From CAYQSU01 sp964420325 (GTDB lineage: Bacteria > Pseudomonadota > Alphaproteobacteria > Rhodospirillales > Defluviicoccaceae), in the NCBI GenBank assembly GCA_964420325.1, contig CAYQSU010000041.1:1-30255 (forward strand): 30,255 nt of DNA, read 5' to 3'. This document shows positions 22,643 to 30,255 of this stretch, in pieces; the first letter of the stretch is position 1, and the number at the start of each line of letters is the position of its first letter. Position numbers and translations under genes: made by a program. The notes under the pieces were generated by a model. The model was not told the DNA's origin. It worked only from the letters and a program-made list of their open reading frames with translations, and did no database searches.

Positions 22643-25144
22643 CTATCCCATCAGTCGCTGCCACCATCCCCGGCGACGCTCGTCCGGGGAGTCGCCCTGG
22701 TCTTGGGCGCCGACGTTGATGACGATGGTGTGCCCTGGCACGACGTTCTCCTCGGCACCGGCTCTGTCGTCCCCGGCTCCGGCCTCCTCCGTCCGCCGAA
22801 CCTCCTGCGGCTCGGAAGCGGTCGCGACCTGCGGGCGATCGTCGGTGCCTGGAAGGCCGGCATCGCCGGACGGACGGTCGATGACGGGCCGAGCCTCATC
22901 GACGGAGACGGTCCCGGTGTCGGCCATCTCCGGCATGACGGCTGCGCCCTCGACCACCGACTCGGGGGCCGCCTTCTTTCGTCGGCTGCGTCGCGGCGGC
23001 TTCTTGGCGGCGGCCTCCTGCTGCGGTATCTCGGGAGCCTCCACCGCGGCCGGATCCTCGGCGCCCGGGCTGCTGTCGGCGGCCTCCGAGCCGGCCGGCG
23101 CGGTGTCCAGCGAGGACGTCGCGGCGGCGTCCAACGGGCCCTCTTGCGGCGTCTCCAGAGGTAAAGACAGCTCCTGCGCCGCCTCGACCTCGGCGGTTCT
23201 TCGGATTCGCCGCCGACCGCCGCGTTTGCCCCGCCGCCGGCGTTTCTTGGCGCCCTTGTCGTCGTCCTCGGGCTGCTCGCCGCGGTCGGCAATGCTCACC
23301 TCGGCGCCGCCCGGCGCCTCCGCCGCCATCTCCTCTTGCGGTTCGATCCCGGGAGCGAGCGGTTCCGCAGCCGGCAGCTCCTCTTCGCTGCGCTTGCGCT
23401 TGCGCGGCCGCCGGCGGCGGGATCGCTTGCCGGCCTCCGCCGGCTCCTCGCCGCCGGCCTCGGCGGCCGCCGCCCGCTCGGCCTCCGGCTGCGGCGCCTC
23501 GGCCGGTTCCTCTCCACCTGCCTCCGCCTCTTCGGCTGCCTTGACCTGGTACTCGGGGGCCATCACCGCGTCGTTGCTGCTGACCGCAATGACGATGCCG
23601 TACCGGCCTTCGACATCGAGGAGCGTCCTTCGCTTCTGATTGAGGAGATAAAGGGCGACCGGCGTCGGCAAGGTGACGCCGATCTCGGCCAGCCGGTGGT
23701 TGATGGCTTCGCTCTCGATGCGCCTCAGCACGGCAAGGGCCAGCGACTCCGTCGAGCGTCGCGCCCCGGTACCCTGGCAGAAGCGGCAGGGCTCGTAGCT
23801 GGTCTCGAGCAGGCTCGGGCGCAGCCGCTGGCGGGAGAGCTCGAGCAGGCCGAATGGGCTGATGCGGCCGATCTGGACGCGGGCCCGGTCCGTCTTCATC
23901 GCTTCCTTGAGGCGGCGCTCGACCTGCCCCTGATTGCGCGCGTGCTCCATGTCGATGAAATCGATGACGATCAAGCCTGCGAGATCGCGCAGGCGCAACT
24001 GGCGAGCGATCTCGTCGCAGGCCTCGAGATTGGTGCGAAGCGCCGTCTCCTCGATGTGCCGCTCGCGCGTCGACCGTCCCGAATTGACGTCGATGGCGAC
24101 CAAGGCCTCGGTCGGGTTGATCACGATGGAGCCGCCCGACCGCAGCTGCACCGCCGGCTGGTGCATCTTCTCGAGTTCGCTCTCGACGTTGCTGCCGAGC
24201 AGCAGTGGCCGCTTCCTGTCCTCGTATGGCTTGACCCGCCGGGCGTGGCTCGGGATCAAGAGCTTCATGAAATCCTTGGCCATCCGGTAGGCCGCGTCGC
24301 CCTCGATCAGGATCTCCGCGATGTCGCGGTCGTAGAGATCGCGGATCGATCGCTTGATCAGGCTGCCTTCCTCATAGACGAGCATCGGCGCCATGGACTT
24401 GAGCGTGAGCTCGCGAATGTTGTTCCACAACCGGATGAGGTAGTCGTAGTCGCGCTTGATCTCCGCCTTGCTGCGTTCGGCGCCGGCCGTTCGCAGGATC
24501 ACCGCCATGCCTGCCGGGATGCCCAGATCGCCGAGGAGGTTCTTCAGGCGCTTGCGGTCGGCGATCGATGTGATCTTGCGCGAGACGCCGCCGCCGCGGG
24601 TCGTGTTCGGCATCAGCACGCAGTAGCGGCCGGCCAGCGACAGATAGGTCGTCAGCGCCGCTCCCTTCGTTCCGCGTTCCTCCTTGGTCACCTGAACGAG
24701 CATGATCTGGCGCCGCTTGATCACCTCCTGGATCTTGTAGCGCCGCGTCGAGATCCTCGGCCGGCGGGGCTCCGCCTCCTCCTCGTCGGCGTCGACCGCC
24801 GTCTCGGCGAGGCCTCCCTCCTGGGGTTCCTCGACCGCGCCGGCCTCCTCCTCGGCGGCGGCCTGCTCGGCCAGAATCGCCTCGCGGTCGGCGACGGGGA
24901 TCTGGTAGTAGTCGGGGTGGATCTCGTTGAACGCGAGGAACCCGTGGCGGTTTCCGCCGTAGTCTACGAAGGCCGCCTGCAGGGAGGGTTCAACCCGGGT
25001 GACCTTGGCGAGATAGATATTGCCTTTGAGCTGTCGGCGGCTCGCGACCTCGACGTCATAGTCGACAAGACGGTTGCCATCGACCACTGCGACCCGCGTC
25101 TCCTCCGGGTGGGTCGCATCGATCAGCATCTTCTTGGTGGGCAT
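22643..25144 (-). CDS. rne: Ribonuclease E
   Basis: This 833-residue RNase E makes internal cuts in single-stranded RNA and scaffolds the degradosome. The start M-P-T-K-K-M-L-I-D-A-T-H-P-E-E-T-R is as in alphaproteobacteria. The S1 domain (about 35-120, G-N-I-Y-L-A-K-V) carries an acidic insert at about 95-130. Catalytic aspartates are D352 (I-D-V-N-S-G) and D395 (V-I-D-F-I-D-M), 43 apart as in E. coli, and the zinc-link motif is C453-R-F-C456. The tail (about 510-833) is low-complexity with basic patches such as K-K-R-R-R-R-G-K-R-G-G-R-R-R and ends R-R-G-W-W-Q-R-L-M-G. The frame extends 10 residues further upstream, but the ATG at 25144 fits the family start. Confidence 0.97.
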   Translation of the reverse strand: MPTKKMLIDATHPEETRVAVVDGNRLVDYDVEVASRRQLKGNIYLAKVTRVEPSLQAAFVDYGGNRHGFLAFNEIHPDYYQIPVADREAILAEQAAAEEEAGAVEEPQEGGLAETAVDADEEEAEPRRPRISTRRYKIQEVIKRRQIMLVQVTKEERGTKGAALTTYLSLAGRYCVLMPNTTRGGGVSRKITSIADRKRLKNLLGDLGIPAGMAVILRTAGAERSKAEIKRDYDYLIRLWNNIRELTLKSMAPMLVYEEGSLIKRSIRDLYDRDIAEILIEGDAAYRMAKDFMKLLIPSHARRVKPYEDRKRPLLLGSNVESELEKMHQPAVQLRSGGSIVINPTEALVAIDVNSGRSTRERHIEETALRTNLEACDEIARQLRLRDLAGLIVIDFIDMEHARNQGQVERRLKEAMKTDRARVQIGRISPFGLLELSRQRLRPSLLETSYEPCRFCQGTGARRSTESLALAVLRRIESEAINHRLAEIGVTLPTPVALYLLNQKRRTLLDVEGRYGIVIAVSSNDAVMAPEYQVKAAEEAEAGGEEPAEAPQPEAERAAAAEAGGEEPAEAGKRSRRRRPRKRKRSEEELPAAEPLAPGIEPQEEMAAEAPGGAEVSIADRGEQPEDDDKGAKKRRRRGKRGGRRRIRRTAEVEAAQELSLPLETPQEGPLDAAATSSLDTAPAGSEAADSSPGAEDPAAVEAPEIPQQEAAAKKPPRRSRRKKAAPESVVEGAAVMPEMADTGTVSVDEARPVIDRPSGDAGLPGTDDRPQVATASEPQEVRRTEEAGAGDDRAGAEENVVPGHTIVINVGAQDQGDSPDERRRGWWQRLMG

Positions 25145-25169
25145 GAACGGCAGAACTCCAGTTTGCGGT

Positions 25170-25199
25170 CGCATTCCCCGACACCGGTCGGGGAATGCG
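25170..25199 (-). promoter_or_regulatory. Perfect hairpin in the rne leader
   Basis: Inverted repeat: 13-bp arms at 25170-25182 and 25187-25199 around a 4-base loop, 26-55 nt upstream of the rne ATG. There is no T-run, so a terminator is unlikely. A leader stem next to the start codon suits control of rne translation or self-cleavage, as known for the E. coli rne leader, but the sequence itself is not the E. coli one. Confidence 0.65.
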
Positions 25200-25455
25200 G
25201 CCGAAGATTGCGATGGGAAGGCTGGAGGAGCGTGCGACCGCCGACAGGCTCAGGGGGCCTGGCGGGTCGGGACGTGGAACCGGTCGCGCTGCACTCATCA
25301 GCGTCCAGATGAAGTCAACGGATGTCTCGGTGGTCTTTGGTGGCGACATCAGCCCGAGATTCTCGATCAACGCCCAGCGGGGAGACCGAAAGCCGACGAC
25401 GCGCCTTGCGTTCAACCGCTACGGCCGGCCTCACCGCGGGGGCCGCTACGCCCTT

Positions 25456-25484
25456 AAGATACAGGTAGGAATTCGTTTCTACAA
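25456..25484 (-). promoter_or_regulatory. Candidate rne promoter
   Basis: On the minus strand: TTGTAG (25484-25479), a 17-nt spacer, TATCTT (25461-25456), in a short AT-rich patch. Transcription would start near 25449, giving a leader of about 305 nt, comparable with the long rne leader of E. coli. Apart from the hairpin at 25170-25199, the stretch 25200-25450 shows no gene or motif that I can support. Confidence 0.45.
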
Positions 25485-25526
25485 TGCCGATGTTGCCGCC
25501 GGCGGCGCCATCGATCGCGCGCACCG

Positions 25527-25555
25527 TTGAAAAACAGCACGAAGTATCTCTTAAT
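25527..25555 (+). promoter_or_regulatory. Candidate amiC promoter
   Basis: TTGAAA (25527-25532, five of six consensus bases), a 17-nt spacer and CTTAAT (25550-25555, four of six). The predicted start near 25562 leaves a leader of about 27 nt to the ATG at 25589 and excludes the longer frame start at 25484. Confidence 0.6.
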
Positions 25556-25588
25556 CCGGGGAAACCGTGCAGAGGCCCGCCCGTCGAC

Positions 25589-26818
25589 ATGCATCAGCGC
25601 TCACGGTGGCCGTTTCGCATCGCTACGGCCTGCCTGCTTGCGGCGGCGCTCGTTCCGTCGCGCGCCGGCCTGTCGGCGAACCTGCCCGCCGTCACCGGCG
25701 CCCGGGTCGACCTGCGCGACGCCGCGACCCGGGTCGTCCTCGAGATCAGCGACCCCGTGACCTACGCCGCGTTCACCCTTGCCGACCCCCACCGCGTGGT
25801 CATCGACCTGCCGCAGGTCTCGTGGCGGCTGGCGTCGCGCCGACTGGACTTCGCGATCGGCGCGGTCGCCGCCGTCCGCTACGGGCTGTTCAAGCCGGGC
25901 ACCTCGCGCGTGGTGCTCGACCTGAGCGGGCCGGCGGCGATCGACCGCATGGCGCTGGTTGCCGGTGGTCCGAAACAGCCCCACAGGCTCGTCATCGACC
26001 TCGTGGCGACCAGCCAGGGCGCGTTCCTGAAGACCGTCCGCGGCGGCGCCAAGCCGCTGCCGTCGATCGAGCCCGCCGGCCTGCGGCTGGCGGCGCCGCG
26101 AGCGAAGCCGCTCCAGGCTCCGCGCAAGAGGGTGGTGGTGCTGGATCCGGGGCACGGCGGCGCCGATCCCGGGGCGATCAGCGTCTCCGGCGTGCAGGAG
26201 AAGGCCATCACGCTCGCCGCGGCGCGGCTGATCGGGGAGCGGCTGGTCGAACGCGGCCGCTACCGGGTGTTCCTGACCCGGGAGCGCGACGTCTTCGTCC
26301 GGCTGCGCGATCGCATCGCCTTCGCCCGGGAGGCCGGCGCCGAGCTCTTCCTGTCGATCCATGCCGACGCCATGGCGAGCCCGAACGTGCGCGGCGCCTC
26401 GGTCTATACGCTCTCGGAGACGGCCTCCGACGCCGAGGCGGCGGCGCTGGCCGAGCGCGAGAACAAGGCCGACCTGATCTCCGGGGTGGATCTGACGGGA
26501 GAGCCGCAGGTCGTCGCCAACATCCTCATCGACCTTGCGCAAAGGGAGACGATGAACGAGAGCGCACGGTTTGCCCAGCTCGTGGTTCAGGAGATGGGGC
26601 GGAGCGCCGTCCTCCTCCGCAACAGCCATCGTTTCGCCGGCTTCGCGGTGCTAAAGTCCCCGGATGTGCCGTCGGTGCTGGTCGAACTCGGATACCTCTC
26701 GAACCGGGAAGACGAGCGGTTGCTGCGGCGACGGGACTATCTGACCAAGGTGGCGGAAGCCTTGACGGCGGCGATCGACCGGTACTTCCTGCAAGTCGAG
26801 GAGGTCTCCCGGAGATAG
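25589..26818 (+). CDS. amiC: N-acetylmuramoyl-L-alanine amidase, AmiC type
   Basis: This 409-residue periplasmic zinc amidase cleaves the MurNAc-L-Ala bond and separates daughter cells. After a signal peptide (about 1-28) comes an AMIN targeting domain (about 30-130: V-T-G-A-R-V-D-L-R-D and H-R-V-V-I-D-L-P). The Amidase_3 domain follows with zinc ligands H189 (D-P-G-H-G-G), E204 (V-Q-E-K-A-I) and H258 (L-S-I-H-A-D), and catalytic E366 (V-E-L-G-Y-L-S-N). The ATG at 25589 has only a weak AGAGG 13 nt upstream but is directly downstream of a good promoter. Inferring from E. coli, an EnvC/NlpD-type activator would be needed; none is in the window. mrcA follows after 118 nt. Confidence 0.93.
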   Translation: MHQRSRWPFRIATACLLAAALVPSRAGLSANLPAVTGARVDLRDAATRVVLEISDPVTYAAFTLADPHRVVIDLPQVSWRLASRRLDFAIGAVAAVRYGLFKPGTSRVVLDLSGPAAIDRMALVAGGPKQPHRLVIDLVATSQGAFLKTVRGGAKPLPSIEPAGLRLAAPRAKPLQAPRKRVVVLDPGHGGADPGAISVSGVQEKAITLAAARLIGERLVERGRYRVFLTRERDVFVRLRDRIAFAREAGAELFLSIHADAMASPNVRGASVYTLSETASDAEAAALAERENKADLISGVDLTGEPQVVANILIDLAQRETMNESARFAQLVVQEMGRSAVLLRNSHRFAGFAVLKSPDVPSVLVELGYLSNREDERLLRRRDYLTKVAEALTAAIDRYFLQVEEVSRR

Positions 26819-26936
26819 GAGTCGCGCCGGCAGGGCCGCCGCCGTATATCAGGGGTCGGAACGGGGGGCGGCGCCGAGCGCCGTTCGACGACCCTCGATG
26901 CGAGGCCGGGCTCGCCGTCATCGATCGACGACCAGC

Positions 26937-29378
26937 ATGACCATGATCCGACTCGTTGCCGCTCTGTTCGCCGTCCTGTTCCTCGCCGTCGTCGGCGGGG
27001 TGGGCACGGTTGCGTTCGCGTTTCACCACTTCGGGCGCGACCTTCCCGAATACCGCAAGCTCGCCGACTACGAGCCGCCGATCACCACCCGCGTCTACGC
27101 CGGTGACGGGCGTCTGATGGCGGAGTTCGCCGTCGAGAAGCGGATCTTCGTGCCGATCGACGTCGTGCCGCAGCGCCTGACCCAATCCTTCATTTCGGCC
27201 GAGGACAAGCACTTCTATCGGCATCAGGGGATCGATCTCCTGGGCATCGTCCGCGCCGCCCTGACCAACGTCCAGAACCTCGGGACCGGCAGGCGGCTCG
27301 TCGGCGCCTCGACGATCACCCAGCAAGTGGCGAAGAACTTCCTGGTCGGAAGCGAGGTCTCGTTCGAGCGCAAGATCAAGGAGGCGATCATCTCGTTCCG
27401 CATCGAGAAGGCGTTCTCCAAGAACCAGATCCTCGAGCTCTACCTCAACGAGATCTATCTGGGCCGCGGCTCCTACGGCGTTGCCGCCGCGGCGCTCAGC
27501 TACTTCGACCGCTCGCTCGACGAGCTCACGCTGGCCGAGGCCGCGTTCCTCGCCGCGCTGCCCAAGGCGCCCAACAACTACGATCCGGAGCGGTATCCCG
27601 AAGCGGCGCTTGCGCGGCGCGACTGGGTGATCGACCGGATGCTGGAGGACGGTCACATCACGGTGGAGGCGGCGGCGGCGGCCAAGGCGTCGCCGATCGT
27701 GCTGCGGCGGCCGGACTCGGGCCTCGCCGTCGCCGCGGACTACTTCGCCGAGGAGATCCGCCGGCAGCTCAGGGACAGCTACGGCGAGAAGGCGCTCTAC
27801 CAGGGCGGGCTCGTGGTCCGCGCCTCGTTGGATCCGGCGCTGCAGGGGATCGCCGAGCAGGAGCTCCGCCGCGGCCTCGAGGCGTACGACCGCCGCCACG
27901 GCTGGCGCGGACCCGTCGCGCGTCTCGCGCCGGAGAGCGGCACGGACTGGCAACAGGAGGGCTGGCACCGCCAGCTCGCCGCCGTGCCGCGTCCGCCCGA
28001 CCTCGGCGCCTGGAGCCTCGCGGTGGTGCTGGAGGTGCGCCGCGCCGAGGTCGAGATCGGCCTCGCCGACGGCAGCCGGGGAACCATTCCGTTTTCCGAG
28101 ATGACCTGGGCACGGCCATGGCGGGAGGAGCAGACGGTCGGTCCGCCGCCGAAAGGCCCGTCGGACGTTGTCGCCGCCGGCGATGTCGTCGCCGTCGAGC
28201 CGGTGGTCGCCGACGGCAAGGGCAACGCCTATCCGGAAGCAACCCACGGCCTCCGGCAGATCCCCGACATCGGCGGCGCGATCGTCGCCCTCGACCCGCA
28301 CACCGGCCGGGTGCTGGCGATGTCCGGCGGCTATTCGTTCCAGCGGAGCGAGTTCAACCGCGCCACCCAGGCGCTCCGCCAGCCTGGATCGGCGTTCAAG
28401 CCGTTCGTCTATCTGACCGCCCTCGAGGCCGGCTACGCGCCGACGACGCTGATCCTCGATGCGCCGTTCATCATCGACCAGGGACCGGGCCTGCCGAAGT
28501 GGAACCCGGCGAACTACACCCGGCAGTTCTACGGCCCGACGACGATGCGGGTCGGCCTCGAGAAGTCGCGCAACCTGATGACCGTGCGGCTGGCCCAGAC
28601 GATCGGCATGGAGCACGTCGCCGACACCGCGCGACGGTTCGGCATCGTCGACGCCATGCCGCCGCACCTGTCGTTCGCGCTGGGGGCGGCGGAGACCACC
28701 TTGCTGCGCCTGAGCACGGCCTACGCCATGCTGGTCAACGGCGGCAAGCGGATCACGCCGACGCTGGTCGACCGCATCCAGGACCGCCACGGGCGCACGG
28801 TGTTCCAGCACGACCGCCGCCCCTGCGCGGGCTGCCAGGCGATCGAGTGGACGGGCCAGCCGCCGCCGTTCGCCGCCGACATGCGGGGGGAGGTGACCGA
28901 TCCCGCCAGCGCCTACCAGGTGGTGTCGATGCTCCAGGGCGTGGTCCAGCGCGGCACCGGCGTCCGCGTGGCGGCGGTCGCCAAGCCGGTCGCCGGCAAG
29001 ACCGGCACCACCAACGACAGCAAGGACAGCTGGTTCATCGGCTTCACGCCGGACCTGGTGGTGGGGGTGTTCGCCGGCTTCGACGAGCCGAGAACCCTCG
29101 GCCGGCAGGAGACTGGCGCCTCGGTGGCGGCGCCGATCTTCCGTGACTTCATGATCGCCGCCCTCAAGGACCGCCCGGCGGTGCCGTTCCGCATTCCGCC
29201 CGGCATCCGCCTCGTGCGCGTCAATACCGAGACCGGCCACCTCGCCCGGCCCGGCGACGGCAAGGTGATCCTGGAGGCGTTCAAGCCGGGAGCGATGCCG
29301 ACCGCCCAGGGCGAGGTGATCCGCGGCGTCAGCGCCACCGTCGACGGCCCGGCCGTCGGCACCGGCGGGCTGTACTGA
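26937..29378 (+). CDS. mrcA: Penicillin-binding protein 1A
   Basis: This 813-residue bifunctional class A PBP polymerises and cross-links peptidoglycan at the inner membrane. A single N-terminal membrane span (about 3-25) is followed by the GT51 glycosyltransferase domain with catalytic E89 in E-D-K-H-F-Y-R-H-Q-G-I-D, G123-A-S-T-I-T-Q-Q and R-K-I-K-E. After the PBP1A middle domain comes the transpeptidase with S485-A-F-K, S544-R-N and K688-T-G-T. All catalytic motifs are present. The ATG at 26937 is preferred to the frame start at 26898; an ATG at 26943 is equally possible. No strong ribosome binding site is visible. The 118-nt gap before it holds no clear terminator, so it may be cotranscribed with amiC. 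Confidence 0.96.
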   Translation: MTMIRLVAALFAVLFLAVVGGVGTVAFAFHHFGRDLPEYRKLADYEPPITTRVYAGDGRLMAEFAVEKRIFVPIDVVPQRLTQSFISAEDKHFYRHQGIDLLGIVRAALTNVQNLGTGRRLVGASTITQQVAKNFLVGSEVSFERKIKEAIISFRIEKAFSKNQILELYLNEIYLGRGSYGVAAAALSYFDRSLDELTLAEAAFLAALPKAPNNYDPERYPEAALARRDWVIDRMLEDGHITVEAAAAAKASPIVLRRPDSGLAVAADYFAEEIRRQLRDSYGEKALYQGGLVVRASLDPALQGIAEQELRRGLEAYDRRHGWRGPVARLAPESGTDWQQEGWHRQLAAVPRPPDLGAWSLAVVLEVRRAEVEIGLADGSRGTIPFSEMTWARPWREEQTVGPPPKGPSDVVAAGDVVAVEPVVADGKGNAYPEATHGLRQIPDIGGAIVALDPHTGRVLAMSGGYSFQRSEFNRATQALRQPGSAFKPFVYLTALEAGYAPTTLILDAPFIIDQGPGLPKWNPANYTRQFYGPTTMRVGLEKSRNLMTVRLAQTIGMEHVADTARRFGIVDAMPPHLSFALGAAETTLLRLSTAYAMLVNGGKRITPTLVDRIQDRHGRTVFQHDRRPCAGCQAIEWTGQPPPFAADMRGEVTDPASAYQVVSMLQGVVQRGTGVRVAAVAKPVAGKTGTTNDSKDSWFIGFTPDLVVGVFAGFDEPRTLGRQETGASVAAPIFRDFMIAALKDRPAVPFRIPPGIRLVRVNTETGHLARPGDGKVILEAFKPGAMPTAQGEVIRGVSATVDGPAVGTGGLY

Positions 29379-29437
29379 CGGAAAGCGGCCGGGACGGGTG
29401 CCGGGAGCGCGGACGGAAGCAGACGAGGGAGAGAGCC

Positions 29438-30255
29438 ATGCGCAGCGAGATCGAAGCCATCGTCGAGGAGATCACGGGCTCCCTCGAGCGGCTGAGGAGG
29501 CATCTTTGACTACGACGCCGCCCGCCGACGGCTGGCCGAGCTCAACGCCCGCGCCGAGGACCCGCGGCTCTGGGACGACCCCGACGCGGCGCAGGGCGTG
29601 ATGCGCGAGCGGACGCGGCTCGATGCGCGCGTGACCGCCCTCGACCGCCTGGAGCGCGAGCTCAAGGACAACCTCGAGCTCCTCGAGCTCGGCCACGCCG
29701 AGGAGGACCGCGAGATCGTCGCCGACGCCGAGGCGGCGCTCCAGCGGCTGCACAAGGAGGCGGAGACCCGGGAACTCGAGGCCCTGCTCTCGGGCGAGGC
29801 CGATGCCAACGACTGCTTCGTCGAGGTCCATGCCGGCGCCGGCGGGACGGAGGCCCAGGACTGGGCCGAGATGCTGGTGCGGATGTACAGCCGCTGGGCC
29901 GAGCGGCACGGGCGCAAGGTTGAATGGATCGAGGAGAGCCCGGGCGAGGAGGCGGGGCTCAAGTCGGCGACGATCCGGATCAACGGCACGGACGCCTATG
30001 GCTGGATGAAGTGCGAGAGCGGCGTGCATCGGCTGGTCCGCATCTCGCCGTTCGACGCCGGCGCCCGCCGGCACACCAGCTTCGCCTCGGTCGGCGTCTA
30101 TCCGGTGATCGACGATGCCGTCGAGATCGAGATCCTGGACAGGGACCTCCGCGTCGACACCTACCGCGCCGGCGGCGCCGGCGGCCAGCACGTCAACAAG
30201 ACCGACAGCGCGGTGCGCATCACCCACCTGCCGACCGGCATCGTCGTGCAGTGCC
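29438..30255 (+). CDS. prfB: Peptide chain release factor 2 (5' part, +1 frameshift)
   Basis: The gene begins at ATG 29438 and runs 23 codons to CTT at 29504-29506, where an in-frame TGA (29507-29509) would stop it. A +1 shift resumes in frame 29508 and stays open to the right edge, so the window holds about 272 codons of a ~365-residue protein. In the resumed frame are S-P-F (30045-30053), the RF2 tripeptide that reads UGA and UAA, and G-G-Q (30180-30188), the peptidyl-tRNA hydrolysis motif. RF2 controls its own supply: low RF2 gives slow termination at the UGA and more shifting. The gene starts 59 nt after mrcA. Annotation without the shift would lose the first 23 residues. Confidence 0.97.
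29495..29510 (+). promoter_or_regulatory. prfB: Programmed +1 frameshift site of prfB
   Basis: AGGAGG (29495-29500) acts as an internal Shine-Dalgarno, then CAT, then CTT-TGA-C (29504-29510). The 3-nt spacing between the AGG-rich element and CTT is the same as in the E. coli prfB site, as is the slippery CTT-T and the C after the TGA. The internal element strains the ribosome and drives the +1 slip. Confidence 0.95.

Noticed and set aside
26845..26850. TATATC as a -10 box for mrcA
   Set aside because: No acceptable -35 at 16-18 nt upstream.
26526..29240. A 904-residue open frame on the minus strand opposite mrcA and amiC
   Set aside because: It is antisense to two well-recognised genes. Long antisense frames are expected at this GC level because stop codons are rare in the matching frame. 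The translation is low-complexity and shows no motif.

Overview
The window reads as chromosomal DNA from a high-GC alphaproteobacterium, probably of the Rhodospirillales or a neighbouring order. The evidence is the long two-domain form of dCTP deaminase, a GcrA-type cysteine/histidine motif, a PCuAC copper chaperone, an alphaproteobacterial-type RNase E, and adjacent panB and panC. I saw no IS element, CRISPR array, tRNA, rRNA or phage gene. Genes are packed tightly, with many stop/start overlaps.

Region 1 (1-10390, all + strand) is a surface-glycan locus. It holds the tail of an unidentified gene, a polysaccharide-deacetylase/GNAT fusion, three GT4 glycosyltransferases, a WbqC-like protein, a NodU/TobZ-type O-carbamoyltransferase, a WbpE-like sugar aminotransferase and an AsnB-type amidotransferase. 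Nearly every start overlaps the preceding stop, so the genes look translationally coupled. The enzyme set suggests a glycan with an amino sugar or amino-uronate, N-acylation, O-carbamoylation and perhaps amidation. The product itself is inferred. The first ~3.4 kb looks less GC-rich than the rest.

Region 2 (10391-17460) is housekeeping and metal handling. It has a 75-residue protein carrying only the GcrA C-terminal Cys/His motif, panB-panC on the minus strand (panC lacks a normal start codon at its expected N-terminus), and dcd. A minus-strand periplasmic copper/thiol operon follows (DUF2946-like, PCuAC, DsrE-like), then a NadR-like P-loop kinase, an unrecognised 337-aa protein, and an isolated 34-codon membrane peptide gene with a strong ribosome binding site and a strong terminator.

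Region 3 (17695-22615) encodes a DUF3047-like lipoprotein and a BepA-like M48 metalloprotease with a helical repeat tail. Head-to-head with these is a gamma-glutamyltranspeptidase-fold lipoprotein that appears to lack the catalytic threonine, followed by a class I/II aminotransferase.

Region 4 (22643-30255) is RNA and cell-wall machinery. RNase E is read leftward behind a long leader with a perfect hairpin close to its start codon. Divergent from it are the amiC-type amidase, PBP1A (mrcA), and prfB with the classic programmed +1 frameshift; prfB runs off the right edge.
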